A DNA stretch of 47,912 nt from Oscillospiraceae bacterium (GTDB taxonomy: Bacteria; Bacillota; Clostridia; Oscillospirales; Oscillospiraceae), in contig JAFRQP010000078.1 of NCBI GenBank assembly GCA_017428565.1, positions 1-47,912 of the forward strand, in the 5' to 3' direction. A program made the translations under genes and the position numbers. Below the pieces are notes generated by a model. It searched no databases and had not been told where the DNA came from. It saw only the letters and a program-made list of their open reading frames with translations. Of this stretch, positions 1 through 7,454 are shown piece by piece; positions within the stretch are counted from its first letter, which is position 1, and every line of letters begins with the position of its first letter.

Positions 1-123
1 AATCGTGTCCTCTCCGCATGGCACCTCGATCGTAACTCTTCACAGAAAGGTGTCTCTTGGCACTTCACTACCAAAGATGCTCGTACAAAGCTTTTTCATC
101 TATATCCAGAAATAAAGTTTTAA
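1..123 (+). CDS. C-terminal end of an IS630-like transposase (partial, runs off left edge)
   Basis: An open frame enters from the window edge and gives 40 residues before a TAA at 121-123. It contains WHFTTKDARTKL and ends HLYPEIKF. From memory, the closing stretch FTT-x-DAR-x-KL-x-x-LYP is typical of the C-terminus of IS630-family (Tc1/mariner-type) DDE transposases. The catalytic domain lies outside the window, so the family call rests on this tail only. No terminal inverted repeat can be confirmed. It points the opposite way to asd, which ends 56 bases later. Confidence 0.45.
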   Translation, partial: NRVLSAWHLDRNSSQKGVSWHFTTKDARTKLFHLYPEIKF

Positions 124-155
124 GTGAAACAATGTACTACGTCGTTCCCCCGCTC

Positions 156-192
156 TCTTCACTTTTCACTTTTCACTCTTCACTCTTCACTC
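156..192. repeat. TTCACTT/TTCACTC short tandem repeat
   Basis: About five 7-8 base units of the type TTCACTC or TTTTCACT lie between the transposase tail and asd, and they run into the last codons of asd (its C-terminal SEE is encoded by the repeat). Similar low-complexity CTCAAAACT-type runs occur at 42293-42326 and 47851-47884. Confidence 0.6.
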
Positions 193-1184
193 ATCAGCCG
201 CAGGATCTGCACGGCGTTGGCCGCCGCGCCCTTGCGCAGCTGGTCGCCGCAGCACCAGAGCGTCAGCCCCCGCCGGTCGCTCAGGTCCCGGCGCAGACGC
301 CCCACCCAGACCGTATCGCCGTCCGTGCAGTCCAGAGGCGTAGGGTAGTCACGCCCGTCCAGATCCTCCGCCAGCCGGACGCCGGGGAAGGCGCGGATCG
401 CCTCCCGCGCGGCCTCCGGGGCAACGGGCTCCCGGGTGCGCAGGGTCATGGAGATGGAGTGGGAGCGCAGCACCGGCACCCGCACGCAGGTGCAGCTCAC
501 CCGCAGGCCCGGCGCGTGCAGGATCCGCCGCCCCTCGTTCTGCAGCTTCATCTCCTCGTCGGTGTAGCCGTTTTCCGTTTCCGCGCCGATGAAGGGGATC
601 ACATTCAGGGCGATCTGGGCGGGAAAGACCTTGTGCACGGGCTCCTCCCCCGCGGCGATGGCCCGCAGCTGCTCCTCCAGCTCCTTTAGTCCCGCCTGCC
701 CCGCGCCGGACACCGCCTGGTAGGTGCTGACCGTCATGCTCTCGATGGGCGAGAGGCGGTGGATGGGCGCCGCCGCCATGAGGCTGATCACCGTGGAGCA
801 GTTGGGGTTTGCGATGATCCCGCTGTGGGCAAAGGCGTCCGCCCCGTTGATCTCCGGCACCACCAGGGGCACCCCCGGCTCCAGCCGGAAGGCGGAGCTG
901 TTGTCAATGTACACCGCGCCGCTGCGGCGGATGGCGGGAGCCCAGCGGCGCGACTGCTCCGCCTCCACCGCGCCCAGGACATAGTCAAGCCCCGCGAAGG
1001 CGTCCTCCGTGGTCTCCCGCACCGGCAGCTCCCGCCCCGCGAAGGGCAGCCGCGCCCCCGCCGAGCGGGCGCTGGCCAGCAGGCGCAGCTCTGTCACCGG
1101 CAGCCGGTATTCCTCCAGGATCTTCCGCATCTCCTGTCCCACGGCGCCGGTGGCGCCCAAAATCCCGATCCGACAGCTTTTCAT
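180..1184 (-). CDS. asd: Aspartate-semialdehyde dehydrogenase
   Basis: This enzyme reduces aspartyl-4-phosphate to aspartate-4-semialdehyde with NADPH. That is the branch point to lysine/diaminopimelate, threonine and methionine. The 334-residue protein has the N-terminal Rossmann motif GATGAVG (residues 10-16), the catalytic cysteine in NPNCST (Cys129) and the C-terminal HSISM segment expected of the dimerisation/catalytic domain. The start at 1184 (MKSCRIGILG) is chosen because AAAGGGG lies just upstream and the family begins here; the open frame extends much further 5' but only as antisense to ilvA. It is divergent from ilvA across 174 bases. The length is normal for the family. Confidence 0.93.
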   Translation of the reverse strand: MKSCRIGILGATGAVGQEMRKILEEYRLPVTELRLLASARSAGARLPFAGRELPVRETTEDAFAGLDYVLGAVEAEQSRRWAPAIRRSGAVYIDNSSAFRLEPGVPLVVPEINGADAFAHSGIIANPNCSTVISLMAAAPIHRLSPIESMTVSTYQAVSGAGQAGLKELEEQLRAIAAGEEPVHKVFPAQIALNVIPFIGAETENGYTDEEMKLQNEGRRILHAPGLRVSCTCVRVPVLRSHSISMTLRTREPVAPEAAREAIRAFPGVRLAEDLDGRDYPTPLDCTDGDTVWVGRLRRDLSDRRGLTLWCCGDQLRKGAAANAVQILRLMSEE

Positions 1185-1283
1185 GTCTATCCCCTTTCCC
1201 AACACGTTTCCCTTCATTCTATGCGCCCCCGCGCCCGCTATGCGGCGAGGGCGCCTTCCCTGTTCCTTTTTTTGGATTCCCGA

Positions 1284-1312
1284 TTGCAATTCTACTCCGA
1301 TTGTTTTACAAT
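1284..1312 (+). promoter_or_regulatory. Promoter of ilvA
   Basis: TTGCAA (1284-1289) and TACAAT (1307-1312) are separated by exactly 17 bases. They lie 47 bases before the ilvA start, inside the asd-ilvA divergent region. This is a good sigma-A type match. No leader structure was seen. Confidence 0.65.
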
Positions 1313-1358
1313 GTACACAGCATCTTGCTTTCGCATACCGATATTTGGAGGGATTAAC

Positions 1359-2573
1359 ATGGAATTGGAACTGTACGATTTTGAACGTGCAGCCGAGCGT
1401 CTCAAACCCATCCTGCATCATACCGAGCTGGATCTGTCCTCCACCTTCTCCAAGGCCACCGGCGGCCAGATCTATCTGAAATGCGAAAATCGCCAGAAAA
1501 CCGGCTCCTTCAAGATCCGCGGCGCGTCCAACAAGATCGCCTGCATGATCGAGCGGGGCGAGAAGTGCCCGGTGGTGGCCTCCTCCGCCGGCAACCACGC
1601 CCAGGGCGTGGCCTACGCCTCCAGCCGCTTCGGCATCCCCGCCACCATCGTCATGCCCAAGGCCGCCCCCATCGCCAAGGTCCAGGCCACCGAGGGCTAC
1701 GGCGCCAAGGTGGTGCTCACCGGCTCCTGCTATGACGACGCCTATAACGAGGCGCTCCGCATCTGCGAGGAGGAGGGCGCCAAGTTCCTGCACCCCTACA
1801 ACGACCTGGAGGTCATCGCCGGTCAGGGCACCCTGGCGCTGGAGATCCTGGGCGATCTGCCCACGGCGGACATTATCATCGTCCCAGCCGGCGGCGGCGG
1901 CTTACTTGCCGGCATGGCCCTGGCGGCCCACCTGCTGAACCCCCGGGTGAAGGTCTACGGCGTCCAGGCCGAGGGAGCCCCCGCCATCGCCATGAGCTTC
2001 CAGCAGAAGAAGCTGGTCACCACCGAGACCGCCGCCACCATTGCCGACGGTATCGCCGTCAAGGTCCCCGGGGACATCACGGTGGATCTGATCAACAAAT
2101 ACGCCGCCGGGGTGGTCACCGTCTCCGAGAAGGAGATCGCCAACGCCATCCTGCTGCTGATGGAGCGCTGCAAGCAGATCGTGGAGCCCGCCGGCGCCAC
2201 GCCTCTGGCCGCCGTGCTCAGCGGCAAGATCGACGTGAAGGGCAAGCGGGTGGTCTGCCTCATGTCCGGCGGCAACGTGGACGTGAGCTTCCTGCAAAAC
2301 ATCATCGAGCAGGGCCTGGTGGCCCGCAACCGGCGCCTCAAGTTCGTCGCCACCCTGGCCGACCGTCCGGGCAGCCTGGTGCAGCTGCTGAACGTCCTGG
2401 CGGAAAAGCGCGCCAACGTCATCTCCATCTCCCACGACCAGCTCTACCGCCGGCTGAATCCGGGCCAGACCAACGTCCACGTGACCTGCGAGGTGGGCGG
2501 CGCGGAGCACGGCCAGGCCTGCATCGACGCCATCTCCGCCATGGGCGTGTATGTGGAGACCGAGTCGGAGTGA
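1359..2573 (+). CDS. ilvA: Threonine ammonia-lyase (threonine/serine deaminase) with ACT domain
   Basis: A PLP enzyme converting threonine to 2-oxobutanoate (and serine to pyruvate) through a reactive enamine. The 404-residue protein has the PLP lysine in TGSFKIRG (Lys52), the substrate-binding SSAGNHAQG loop, the phosphate-binding glycine loop PAGGGG and the SGGNVD motif. A single C-terminal ACT-like domain occupies roughly residues 325-404. That makes it the short one-ACT type found in tdcB/ilvA-like enzymes of Firmicutes, not the long two-ACT E. coli IlvA. TTTGGAGGG lies 8 bases before the chosen ATG. ridA follows on the same strand, which fits because RidA removes the enamine/imine this enzyme releases. 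Biosynthetic versus catabolic role cannot be told apart here. Confidence 0.93.
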   Translation: MELELYDFERAAERLKPILHHTELDLSSTFSKATGGQIYLKCENRQKTGSFKIRGASNKIACMIERGEKCPVVASSAGNHAQGVAYASSRFGIPATIVMPKAAPIAKVQATEGYGAKVVLTGSCYDDAYNEALRICEEEGAKFLHPYNDLEVIAGQGTLALEILGDLPTADIIIVPAGGGGLLAGMALAAHLLNPRVKVYGVQAEGAPAIAMSFQQKKLVTTETAATIADGIAVKVPGDITVDLINKYAAGVVTVSEKEIANAILLLMERCKQIVEPAGATPLAAVLSGKIDVKGKRVVCLMSGGNVDVSFLQNIIEQGLVARNRRLKFVATLADRPGSLVQLLNVLAEKRANVISISHDQLYRRLNPGQTNVHVTCEVGGAEHGQACIDAISAMGVYVETESE

Positions 2574-2652
2574 GCCCCTCCCCCTGTGGAGGTCGGCGTC
2601 CAGCCCATGGCCGGACCCGTTCATCAACGTTTTCTCTGCTTAGCATACCCCT

Positions 2653-2706
2653 CAGTCATCCGCCTTGCGTGAGACGGCGGATGCCAGCTCCCCTTTCAGG
2701 GGAGCC
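2653..2706. repeat. Intergenic repeat, family B (GTCAGCCGCC / AGGGGGAG type)
   Basis: The stretch has GCCTTGCGTGAGACGGCGG followed by the hairpin GCTCCCCT-TTC-AGGGGAGC. The same layout recurs at 5380-5445, 10185-10240, 10345-10415, 10500-10560, 13070-13115, 41200-41325 and 47760-47835. It lies between ilvA and ridA. Confidence 0.7.
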
Positions 2707-2727
2707 TATATGGAAAGGAGATTTGTA

Positions 2728-3099
2728 ATGAAAGCTGTTTCTACCAACAAAGCGCCCGCCGCCATCGGCCCCTATTCCCAGGCCCAGATCGTGGGCAATC
2801 TGGTCTACACCTCTGGGCAGATCCCCATCATCCCCGAGACCGGCGCGCTGGCCGAGGGTCTGGAGGCCCAGGCCCATCAGGTCTTCAAAAACCTGGGCGA
2901 GCTGCTGAAGGCCGCCGGCTCCGACCTCAGCAAGACCGTCAAGACCACCGTGTTCATCAAGAACATGAACGACTTCGGCGCCATCAACGCCATCTACGCC
3001 CAGTATTTCACCGAGCCCTTCCCCGCCCGCTCCTGCGTGGAGGTCGCCAGACTCCCCAAGGACGTGCTGCTGGAGTGCGAGGTCATCGCGGAGCTGTAA
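2728..3099 (+). CDS. ridA: RidA family 2-iminobutanoate/2-iminopropanoate deaminase
   Basis: RidA hydrolyses the reactive imines/enamines released by PLP enzymes such as threonine deaminase, so PLP enzymes are not damaged. The 123-residue protein has the family pattern: AIGPYSQA near the N-terminus, YTSGQIP, and the catalytic-site arginine in PARSCVEVA followed by LECEVIA. The start (MKAVSTNKAPAAIGPYSQ) is preceded by AAAGGAG; the longer open frame upstream would be translated from repeat DNA. It lies 154 bases after ilvA, with a repeat hairpin between them, and is closed by its own terminator. Confidence 0.93.
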   Translation: MKAVSTNKAPAAIGPYSQAQIVGNLVYTSGQIPIIPETGALAEGLEAQAHQVFKNLGELLKAAGSDLSKTVKTTVFIKNMNDFGAINAIYAQYFTEPFPARSCVEVARLPKDVLLECEVIAEL

Positions 3100-3148
3100 G
3101 CGCAACGCTTTCCCGTTGAGTTTTGCGCGATTTCCTATCGTGCAAAGA

Positions 3149-3188
3149 GCGAACCCCTGCCGGTTTCGGCAGGGGTTCGTTCTGTTTT
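3149..3188 (+). terminator. Rho-independent terminator after ridA
   Basis: Arms CGAACCCCTGCCG (3150-3162) and CGGCAGGGGTTCG (3167-3179) pair perfectly over 13 bp with a GTTT loop. A T-rich tail (TTCTGTTTTC) follows. Confidence 0.85.
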
Positions 3189-3243
3189 CACCGCGGGAAG
3201 CCAAAGGCCGCCCCTGCGGGAGCGCGGGACGGGGGACGCAGAT

Positions 3244-4074
3244 TTATTTCTCCGTTGTCGGGGCGTTTTCGTAAAACTGCCACTCGTATTCCAGCCAATT
3301 CACGACGTCGCCGTTTTGATTGAAAAACGTCGCTTTGCGCTCGTTGCCCTGGTCGTCATACTCGTATATATCCCAGGAATCGACGCCCCAGTTGGGGTTA
3401 TAGGATGTCACTTTGGTCAAATCGCCCTGGTCGTCGTACTCGCACTCGCGCCAAAGCTGGACGCTCCCGTCCCCGTAAAAAGCCCGCTCCTTGATCCATC
3501 TGCCCTGGGCGTCATATTCAAATTCTTCCCAGCGAATAAGGCTGCCGTCGGGGCGGAACATCGTCAGCTTGATCTCCCTGCCCTGGTCGTCGTACTCGTA
3601 TTCGAACCAGTAACCGTCAAAATTGCCGGCGGCGTCGTATTGGGTCCATTTGATCCGTTTTCCATCGTCGTCGTACTCGTACTCGTGCCATGCTTCGACC
3701 TCGCCGTAGGCGTCGTAAACCGTTGCCTTTCTCCTGAGATCCTTATCATCGTATTCGTATTCGAACCAGTTAAAGACCCAGCCGTCGGCTTTATGGCTCG
3801 TCCCTTTGATCAGATTTCCCCGCTCGTCGCGCTCGTACTCGACCCAGTACTCGACGCTGCCGTCGGCATCATAATGTGTTTCCTTGGTCAAATTGCCCCG
3901 GTCGTCGTACTCGTACTCGGTCCACATCATGAGGCTGCCGTCAGCGTAGTATTGAGTCTCTTTTGTCATGCGCCATTCGCCTGTGGGCGCAGGCTCCTCT
4001 GCAGTCTCCCCGCCGCAGGCCGTCAGGCACAGCAGCGTCAGCAGCGCAAGCAGGAGGGCAAGTGTTTTTCTCAT
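3244..4074 (-). CDS. YD-repeat lipoprotein
   Basis: A 276-residue predicted lipoprotein. The signal sequence MRKTLALLLALLTLLCLTAC ends in a lipobox with Cys20. After a short linker the mature part is built almost entirely of about eight 26-27 residue units of the form EYEYDD-x-G-xx-x-K-x-T-x-Y-xxx-G-xx-x-x-W, from residue 55 to the end. These resemble RHS/YD or MORN-like beta repeats. I know no named function; surface binding is plausible but not shown. AAGGAG lies 9 bases before the ATG at 4074. Its signal peptide and 5' flank are nearly identical to those of the lipoprotein at 5525-6454. Confidence 0.8.
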   Translation of the reverse strand: MRKTLALLLALLTLLCLTACGGETAEEPAPTGEWRMTKETQYYADGSLMMWTEYEYDDRGNLTKETHYDADGSVEYWVEYERDERGNLIKGTSHKADGWVFNWFEYEYDDKDLRRKATVYDAYGEVEAWHEYEYDDDGKRIKWTQYDAAGNFDGYWFEYEYDDQGREIKLTMFRPDGSLIRWEEFEYDAQGRWIKERAFYGDGSVQLWRECEYDDQGDLTKVTSYNPNWGVDSWDIYEYDDQGNERKATFFNQNGDVVNWLEYEWQFYENAPTTEK

Positions 4075-4160
4075 GGCAGATGCTCCTTTCGATCTTTTTT
4101 CGGAAAACGCGGAAGGGCAGGCCGGGCCCCAATGGGGAAACGTCGGTCTGCGCCGTAGGG
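4004..4160 (-). repeat. Duplicated signal-peptide/leader cassette, copy 1
   Basis: About 157 bp covering the signal-peptide codons, start codon, ribosome site and 5' flank of the YD-repeat lipoprotein. It matches 6384-6540 base for base except for a 6-base block just 5' of the start codon (GGCAGA here, GTCCAA there, as read on the plus strand) and one or two changes at its 3' edge. Confidence 0.9.
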
Positions 4161-4278
4161 GCGCATCACGATGCGCCCGCAGACGCGCGGAAACGGCTGG
4201 ATACACGGGCGATTCGGCTATCGCCCATGCGGGGAACGGGGGTCTATGCCGCAGGGGCTGACACCACCGGCGCTTCAC
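4161..4278. repeat. Intergenic repeats, family A (CCGTAGGGGC hairpins)
   Basis: Several CCGTAGGGGC/GGGGAACG units with small palindromes such as GGGGCGCATCACGATGCGCCC fill the gap between the two lipoprotein genes. No gene is seen here. Confidence 0.65.
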
Positions 4279-5130
4279 TCAACCGCCTTCGGGATAAAAG
4301 GCGATGACCTGCGCGTCGCTTGCGCTGATTACAAAGCATTCGTCGGCGCACAGGACATCCGGTCCTACATCCTCCCAGCAAGAGACAATCCAAATCAAAG
4401 GATCCTCCTGGTACATGATCAATTGTGGCACTTCGCGAGGAAAATAACCCTCTCGCTGAAATCGCTGCAGCAGCGCGTATCCGTAAAACATGGCCGTTTC
4501 CGCGTCCGGAACGCAGGGCTCTGTGAATCTGCGGCTGTCGTCGATCCGCTCCCAGCAGTTGCGCTCGCTTTCAGGCAGCTTCCGCACATTCTGCAGGAGC
4601 GCCGCTTTGTTTTCATCGGTCAGACGATACCGTTCCGCAGCCCCTTCTCCAGGCTTCGCCTCGGTTCCCTCCTCGCCCAGCCATATGCACACGACCTGCG
4701 CGTTATCTCTCCGCATGGCAAAGCAGACCTTTGCGCCGCTTTCCTCCGCGTCGGCGTCTCTCCAGCAGGAGATCACCCAAATCGCCGGCTCGTCCTGGTA
4801 CTCGACGCGCTGAAGAGCATAGCCGGAGAAAAAGCCGCTTTTTTGAAATCTGCGGAGAAGGACGGTCCCCAGCTCGATCGCGGTTTCCGCGTCGGGGACG
4901 AATTCTTCCCCCGTGAAGTAGCCGGTTTCGTCCAGATTCTCCCATTCGTTGCGTTCCCACTCCGGCATAACCTTAACCTTATTCATGAGCTCCTTCTGTT
5001 TCTCTACGGTCAGAACCCCGCGATCTGCACGATCCCGATCCGCCGCGTTTTCCTCCTGTCCGCAGGCCGGAAGAAAAACGGAAATCAAGATCAGCAGCAA
5101 CAGAATCGCCGAAAACGCTCGCTTGCTCAT
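4279..5130 (-). CDS. Lipoprotein with two tandem NTF2-fold immunity-like domains
   Basis: A 283-residue lipoprotein with lipobox LPAC (Cys23). The mature protein holds two copies of one domain, roughly residues 40-150 and 165-283. Shared landmarks are ER-x-x-WE, VPDAETA, LL-RRFQ or LLQRFQ followed by G-[FY]-F, a YQ-x-[DE]P-[AL]-IW-[VI]-[VI]-SCW segment, and CF-x-x-x-x-x-[DN]AQV. This pattern resembles the small NTF2-fold immunity protein family seen beside polymorphic toxins; I assign that by motif memory only. GGAGGGAG precedes the ATG at 5130. It is a neighbour of the YD-repeat lipoprotein. No toxin gene is next to it. Confidence 0.7.
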   Translation of the reverse strand: MSKRAFSAILLLLILISVFLPACGQEENAADRDRADRGVLTVEKQKELMNKVKVMPEWERNEWENLDETGYFTGEEFVPDAETAIELGTVLLRRFQKSGFFSGYALQRVEYQDEPAIWVISCWRDADAEESGAKVCFAMRRDNAQVVCIWLGEEGTEAKPGEGAAERYRLTDENKAALLQNVRKLPESERNCWERIDDSRRFTEPCVPDAETAMFYGYALLQRFQREGYFPREVPQLIMYQEDPLIWIVSCWEDVGPDVLCADECFVISASDAQVIAFYPEGG

Positions 5131-5239
5131 CTTCTCCCTCCGTTTCGTTCAAACTGCTTTTCTCTCGGTACGCAACGTAAAAACACCCTTTTTCACAAGC
5201 TGTTCCAGGAACACAGAGGGCGGTTTTCTGTGTCCATGG

Positions 5240-5500
5240 AAAACTACGGGCCGCCGAGGGCGTCGGCCCCTACGGGGGAACGTCGGTCTGCGCCGTAGGG
5301 AGCCATGCCTTCATGGCTCCGCTATTCTATCGCACATTGCCTGTGTCCGCGGAGCGATCAGGGGCGAAGGGTCGCTCCCTGCGGGACTCCCTCCGTCACG
5401 GCGCTTGCGTGAGACGCGCCGCGACACCTCCCTCAAAGAGGGAGGCAAGGTCTGCATCGTAGGGGCTGACGCCCCCGGCAGCCTGTTTGTGCGGATTTAT
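5240..5500. repeat. Intergenic repeats, families A and B
   Basis: The gap 5131-5524 has no gene. It contains CCCCTACGGGGGAACG, CGCCGTAGGGAGCCATG with its GAGCCATGCCTTCATGGCTC palindrome, a family B unit ending CCTCCCTCAAAGAGGGAGG, and a GTAGGGGCTGACGCCCC tail. Confidence 0.7.
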
Positions 5501-5524
5501 GGGCGCATGAGTCTCGGCGCTATG

Positions 5525-6454
5525 CTAAGGCCACGGATAAAAGCCGGCAAGGATCTCCTCGGTCTCGTCCGCGCCGCTGCAGGCGATTATAATGGTGAAG
5601 AAGATGCCGTCCTTCTCCGTGCACAGCATGGTCCGGTACATCTTCACACCGCTGAAGTCGTAAGAGAAGCGGTAACCCTCGTAATCCAGGCCCCAGAGTT
5701 CTCTCTGAAAGCGCCCGTGGTCGGCGGCAGGGATGCCCATGCCCTCATAATTCGCCGGGATGCTGCGGGACTTGGCGTCCATATACTCCGCCGGGGTGTT
5801 GGAAATGCTGCCGTCGCTGGAGGTGATGGGCGGCCGCTCCGCCATGAACTCCACCGTGCAAAAACCCGTGACATAATGGGAATACAACAAATAAGGCTCC
5901 ACGCAGAAATAAAAACGCTCGTCGAAGGGGATCTTTTCCCCGTTGAAATTGACCGACTCTATCAGATAGCCTCCGTCTTCCACATTGTCCCAGCCCATGC
6001 CCACGTCAAACAGCTTCTTCCCGTTCTGATCCGTCAGAACGTAATAGACCGTCGGCGTGATCCTGCTGGAATAGTTCGCCAGGTCCTGCTCCGGCGGCAG
6101 CTCCTCCGGATCCAACTCTTCCAGAAGCGCGAGGAAGCGCTCGTTTTCCAGGAGCTCTGTGCCGGGGACTGTCATGTGATGCGTATCTCTTTCGTCGCTT
6201 TCGTCCGCAAGCAGCCCCTCCAAGGTCAAAGGATAATAAAAATATACGTCCGCGTCGACGTAGTGGACGGCAAGCGTGCAGTCCTCCAGGCGCGTCTGCC
6301 CGAGGATGGGGTAAGGCTGCGGCTCCGGCGTCTCCGCCGGGGCGGTTGCCTCGGCGGCGGGCGCTTCGGTCGCGGCGGGCGTGGTCTCCTCGCCGCAGGC
6401 CGTCAGGCACAGCAGCGTCAGCAGCGCAAGCAGGAGGGCAAGTGTTTTTCTCAT
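5525..6454 (-). CDS. Lipoprotein with the conserved PPIT-DGS-TPAEYMDA C-terminal domain
   Basis: A 309-residue lipoprotein whose signal sequence (lipobox LTAC) is identical to that of the YD-repeat lipoprotein. A Thr/Ala/Pro-rich linker covers about residues 22-50. The C-terminal 105 residues contain PPITSSDGSISNTPAEYMDA, then RFQRELWGL, EGYR and TEKDGIFFTI, a domain shared with the proteins at 7451-8710 and 8745-10163. The function is unknown to me. ATG 6454 is preferred over the TTG two codons upstream, because GGAG then lies 8 bases away. Codon use matches the neighbours. Confidence 0.8.
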   Translation of the reverse strand: MRKTLALLLALLTLLCLTACGEETTPAATEAPAAEATAPAETPEPQPYPILGQTRLEDCTLAVHYVDADVYFYYPLTLEGLLADESDERDTHHMTVPGTELLENERFLALLEELDPEELPPEQDLANYSSRITPTVYYVLTDQNGKKLFDVGMGWDNVEDGGYLIESVNFNGEKIPFDERFYFCVEPYLLYSHYVTGFCTVEFMAERPPITSSDGSISNTPAEYMDAKSRSIPANYEGMGIPAADHGRFQRELWGLDYEGYRFSYDFSGVKMYRTMLCTEKDGIFFTIIIACSGADETEEILAGFYPWP

Positions 6455-6540
6455 GTCCAATGCTCCTTTCGATCTTTTTTCGGAAAACGCGGAAGGGCAG
6501 GCCGGGCCCCAATGGGGAAACGTCGGTCTGCGCCGTAGGG
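6384..6540 (-). repeat. Duplicated signal-peptide/leader cassette, copy 2
   Basis: Second copy of the 4004-4160 block (constant offset 2380). Identity stops abruptly at the repeat DNA on one side (after CGCCGTAGGG) and just past the lipobox codons on the other. Confidence 0.9.
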
Positions 6541-6665
6541 AGCCATGCCCTCATGGCTCCGCTGTTCTATCGCACGTTGCCTGTGTCCGCGGGCGATTCG
6601 GCTATCGCCCCTACGGGGAACGGGGGTCTGCATCGTAGGGACGACCATTGGTCGTCCGCTTGTCC
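6541..6665. repeat. Intergenic repeats, family A
   Basis: The units GAGCCATGCCCTCATGGCTC, ATCGCCCCTACGGGGAACG and GTAGGGACGACCATTGGTCGTCC form short palindromes. No gene is visible between 6455 and 6711. Confidence 0.65.
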
Positions 6666-6711
6666 GTCCCACTCCCACAAATACCAACACACTGTACCGT
6701 CCTCTGTGCTT

Positions 6712-6921
6712 TTACACCATGGTCCTGAATCCGGGGAAGATGCAGCAGAGCCCATAGATCAAAACCGCCATCAGGGCGAAGACCACCAAATAGAATAGCA
6801 GGATCGCGGCAATTCTTACGCCCCTCTTGCGCATGGTCAAGCTTTGCCACAGGGGCTCTGGAATGCGCTTCACGAAAAACAAGACGATCCCCCTGCAGAT
6901 CACATACAGTACTTCGTCCAT
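6712..6921 (-). CDS. Small membrane protein (69 aa)
   Basis: The product begins MDEVLYVICRGIVLFF. It has one clear membrane segment, VRIAAILLFYLVVFALMAVL, and a weaker hydrophobic N-terminus. I do not recognise the family. ATG 6921 is chosen because AGAAGG lies 8 bases upstream; the track-style GTG start two codons earlier lacks that spacing. It is 14 bases downstream of the next membrane gene on the same strand, so the two are probably cotranscribed. Confidence 0.6.
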   Translation of the reverse strand: MDEVLYVICRGIVLFFVKRIPEPLWQSLTMRKRGVRIAAILLFYLVVFALMAVLIYGLCCIFPGFRTMV

Positions 6922-6935
6922 AAACACCGCCTTCT

Positions 6936-7301
6936 TTAGAAGCCCTTTTTTCTCATTTTATATCGAAAATAGACTGATGCGCAAAAAATGCTGATAAAAA
7001 CGATTCCCCACAAAACCACTTGGTTGTACTGTAGCGGAATTTTCAGTTTGTGAAGGATTCTTTCGGTCTGAGCAGGGCCAAAAAGTTCATCTATTGTCTC
7101 AAAAAGGATAAACGGAACCACATAAAGAGCGGAAATGCACAGTAACACATTGTTCATGATCCATAACAATTTTTTCTTTATAGCGCACACCCTCTTTTTG
7201 CTCTCGAATTTTTCCTTAACGACATTGATGCGCACACTGGTGCGGCGATCCGTTCTTCCTGACCCAAGGACGGAGGATGCGGATTGCCACACCAGTGACA
7301 T
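6936..7301 (-). CDS. Two-helix membrane protein, start uncertain
   Basis: The open frame gives up to 121 residues, but its first 25 are encoded by a family C intergenic repeat and are unlikely to be real. A GTG at about 7232 (then RINVVKEKF) is a possible start; none has a good ribosome site. Two hydrophobic segments, NNVLLCISALYVVPFILF and VVLWGIVFISIFCASVYF, flank a short polar loop, and the tail ends in basic residues. I know no homologue. The neighbouring 69-residue membrane protein gene follows after 14 bases. Confidence 0.5.
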   Translation of the reverse strand: MSLVWQSASSVLGSGRTDRRTSVRINVVKEKFESKKRVCAIKKKLLWIMNNVLLCISALYVVPFILFETIDELFGPAQTERILHKLKIPLQYNQVVLWGIVFISIFCASVYFRYKMRKKGF

Positions 7302-7378
7302 CGGTCACTGGTTCGCAATGACACGGGGGGAACGCCCGTCTGCGCCGTAGGGGTCGGCGTCCTCGGCAGCGCACCGTG
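7276..7378. repeat. Intergenic repeat family C plus family A
   Basis: The family C unit GCGGATTGCCACACCAGTGA continues as CATCGGTCACTGGTTCGCAA; its CCAGTGAC/GTCACTGG parts form a palindrome. A family A unit (CGCCGTAGGGGTCGG) follows. Family C recurs at 13139-13185 and 41334-41378. Confidence 0.75.
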
Positions 7379-7379
7379 C

Positions 7380-7454
7380 TTACCGCAGCAGCCCCAGCAC
7401 CACCACCGCGGCTGTCGCCAGGGCGGCGATCAGCACGATCCAGCGGGTTTTCAT
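7380..7454 (-). CDS. 24-residue membrane peptide, translationally coupled
   Basis: This frame is too short for ordinary gene callers. It reads M-K-T-R-W followed by a hydrophobic stretch (IVLIAALATAAVVVLGLL) and one arginine before TAA. That is a single membrane helix with a positive N-terminus. Its ATG overlaps the stop of the lipoprotein gene before it (ATGA, 7451-7454), and AGGA sits 6 bases upstream inside that gene. Both point to translational coupling. The function is unknown; coupling suggests it acts with the lipoprotein. Confidence 0.6.
   Translation of the reverse strand: MKTRWIVLIAALATAAVVVLGLLR

Noticed and set aside
759-1358. 5' extension of the ilvA frame across asd
   Set aside because: It has no ribosome site, is antisense to asd, and the family start, promoter and ribosome site all agree on 1359.
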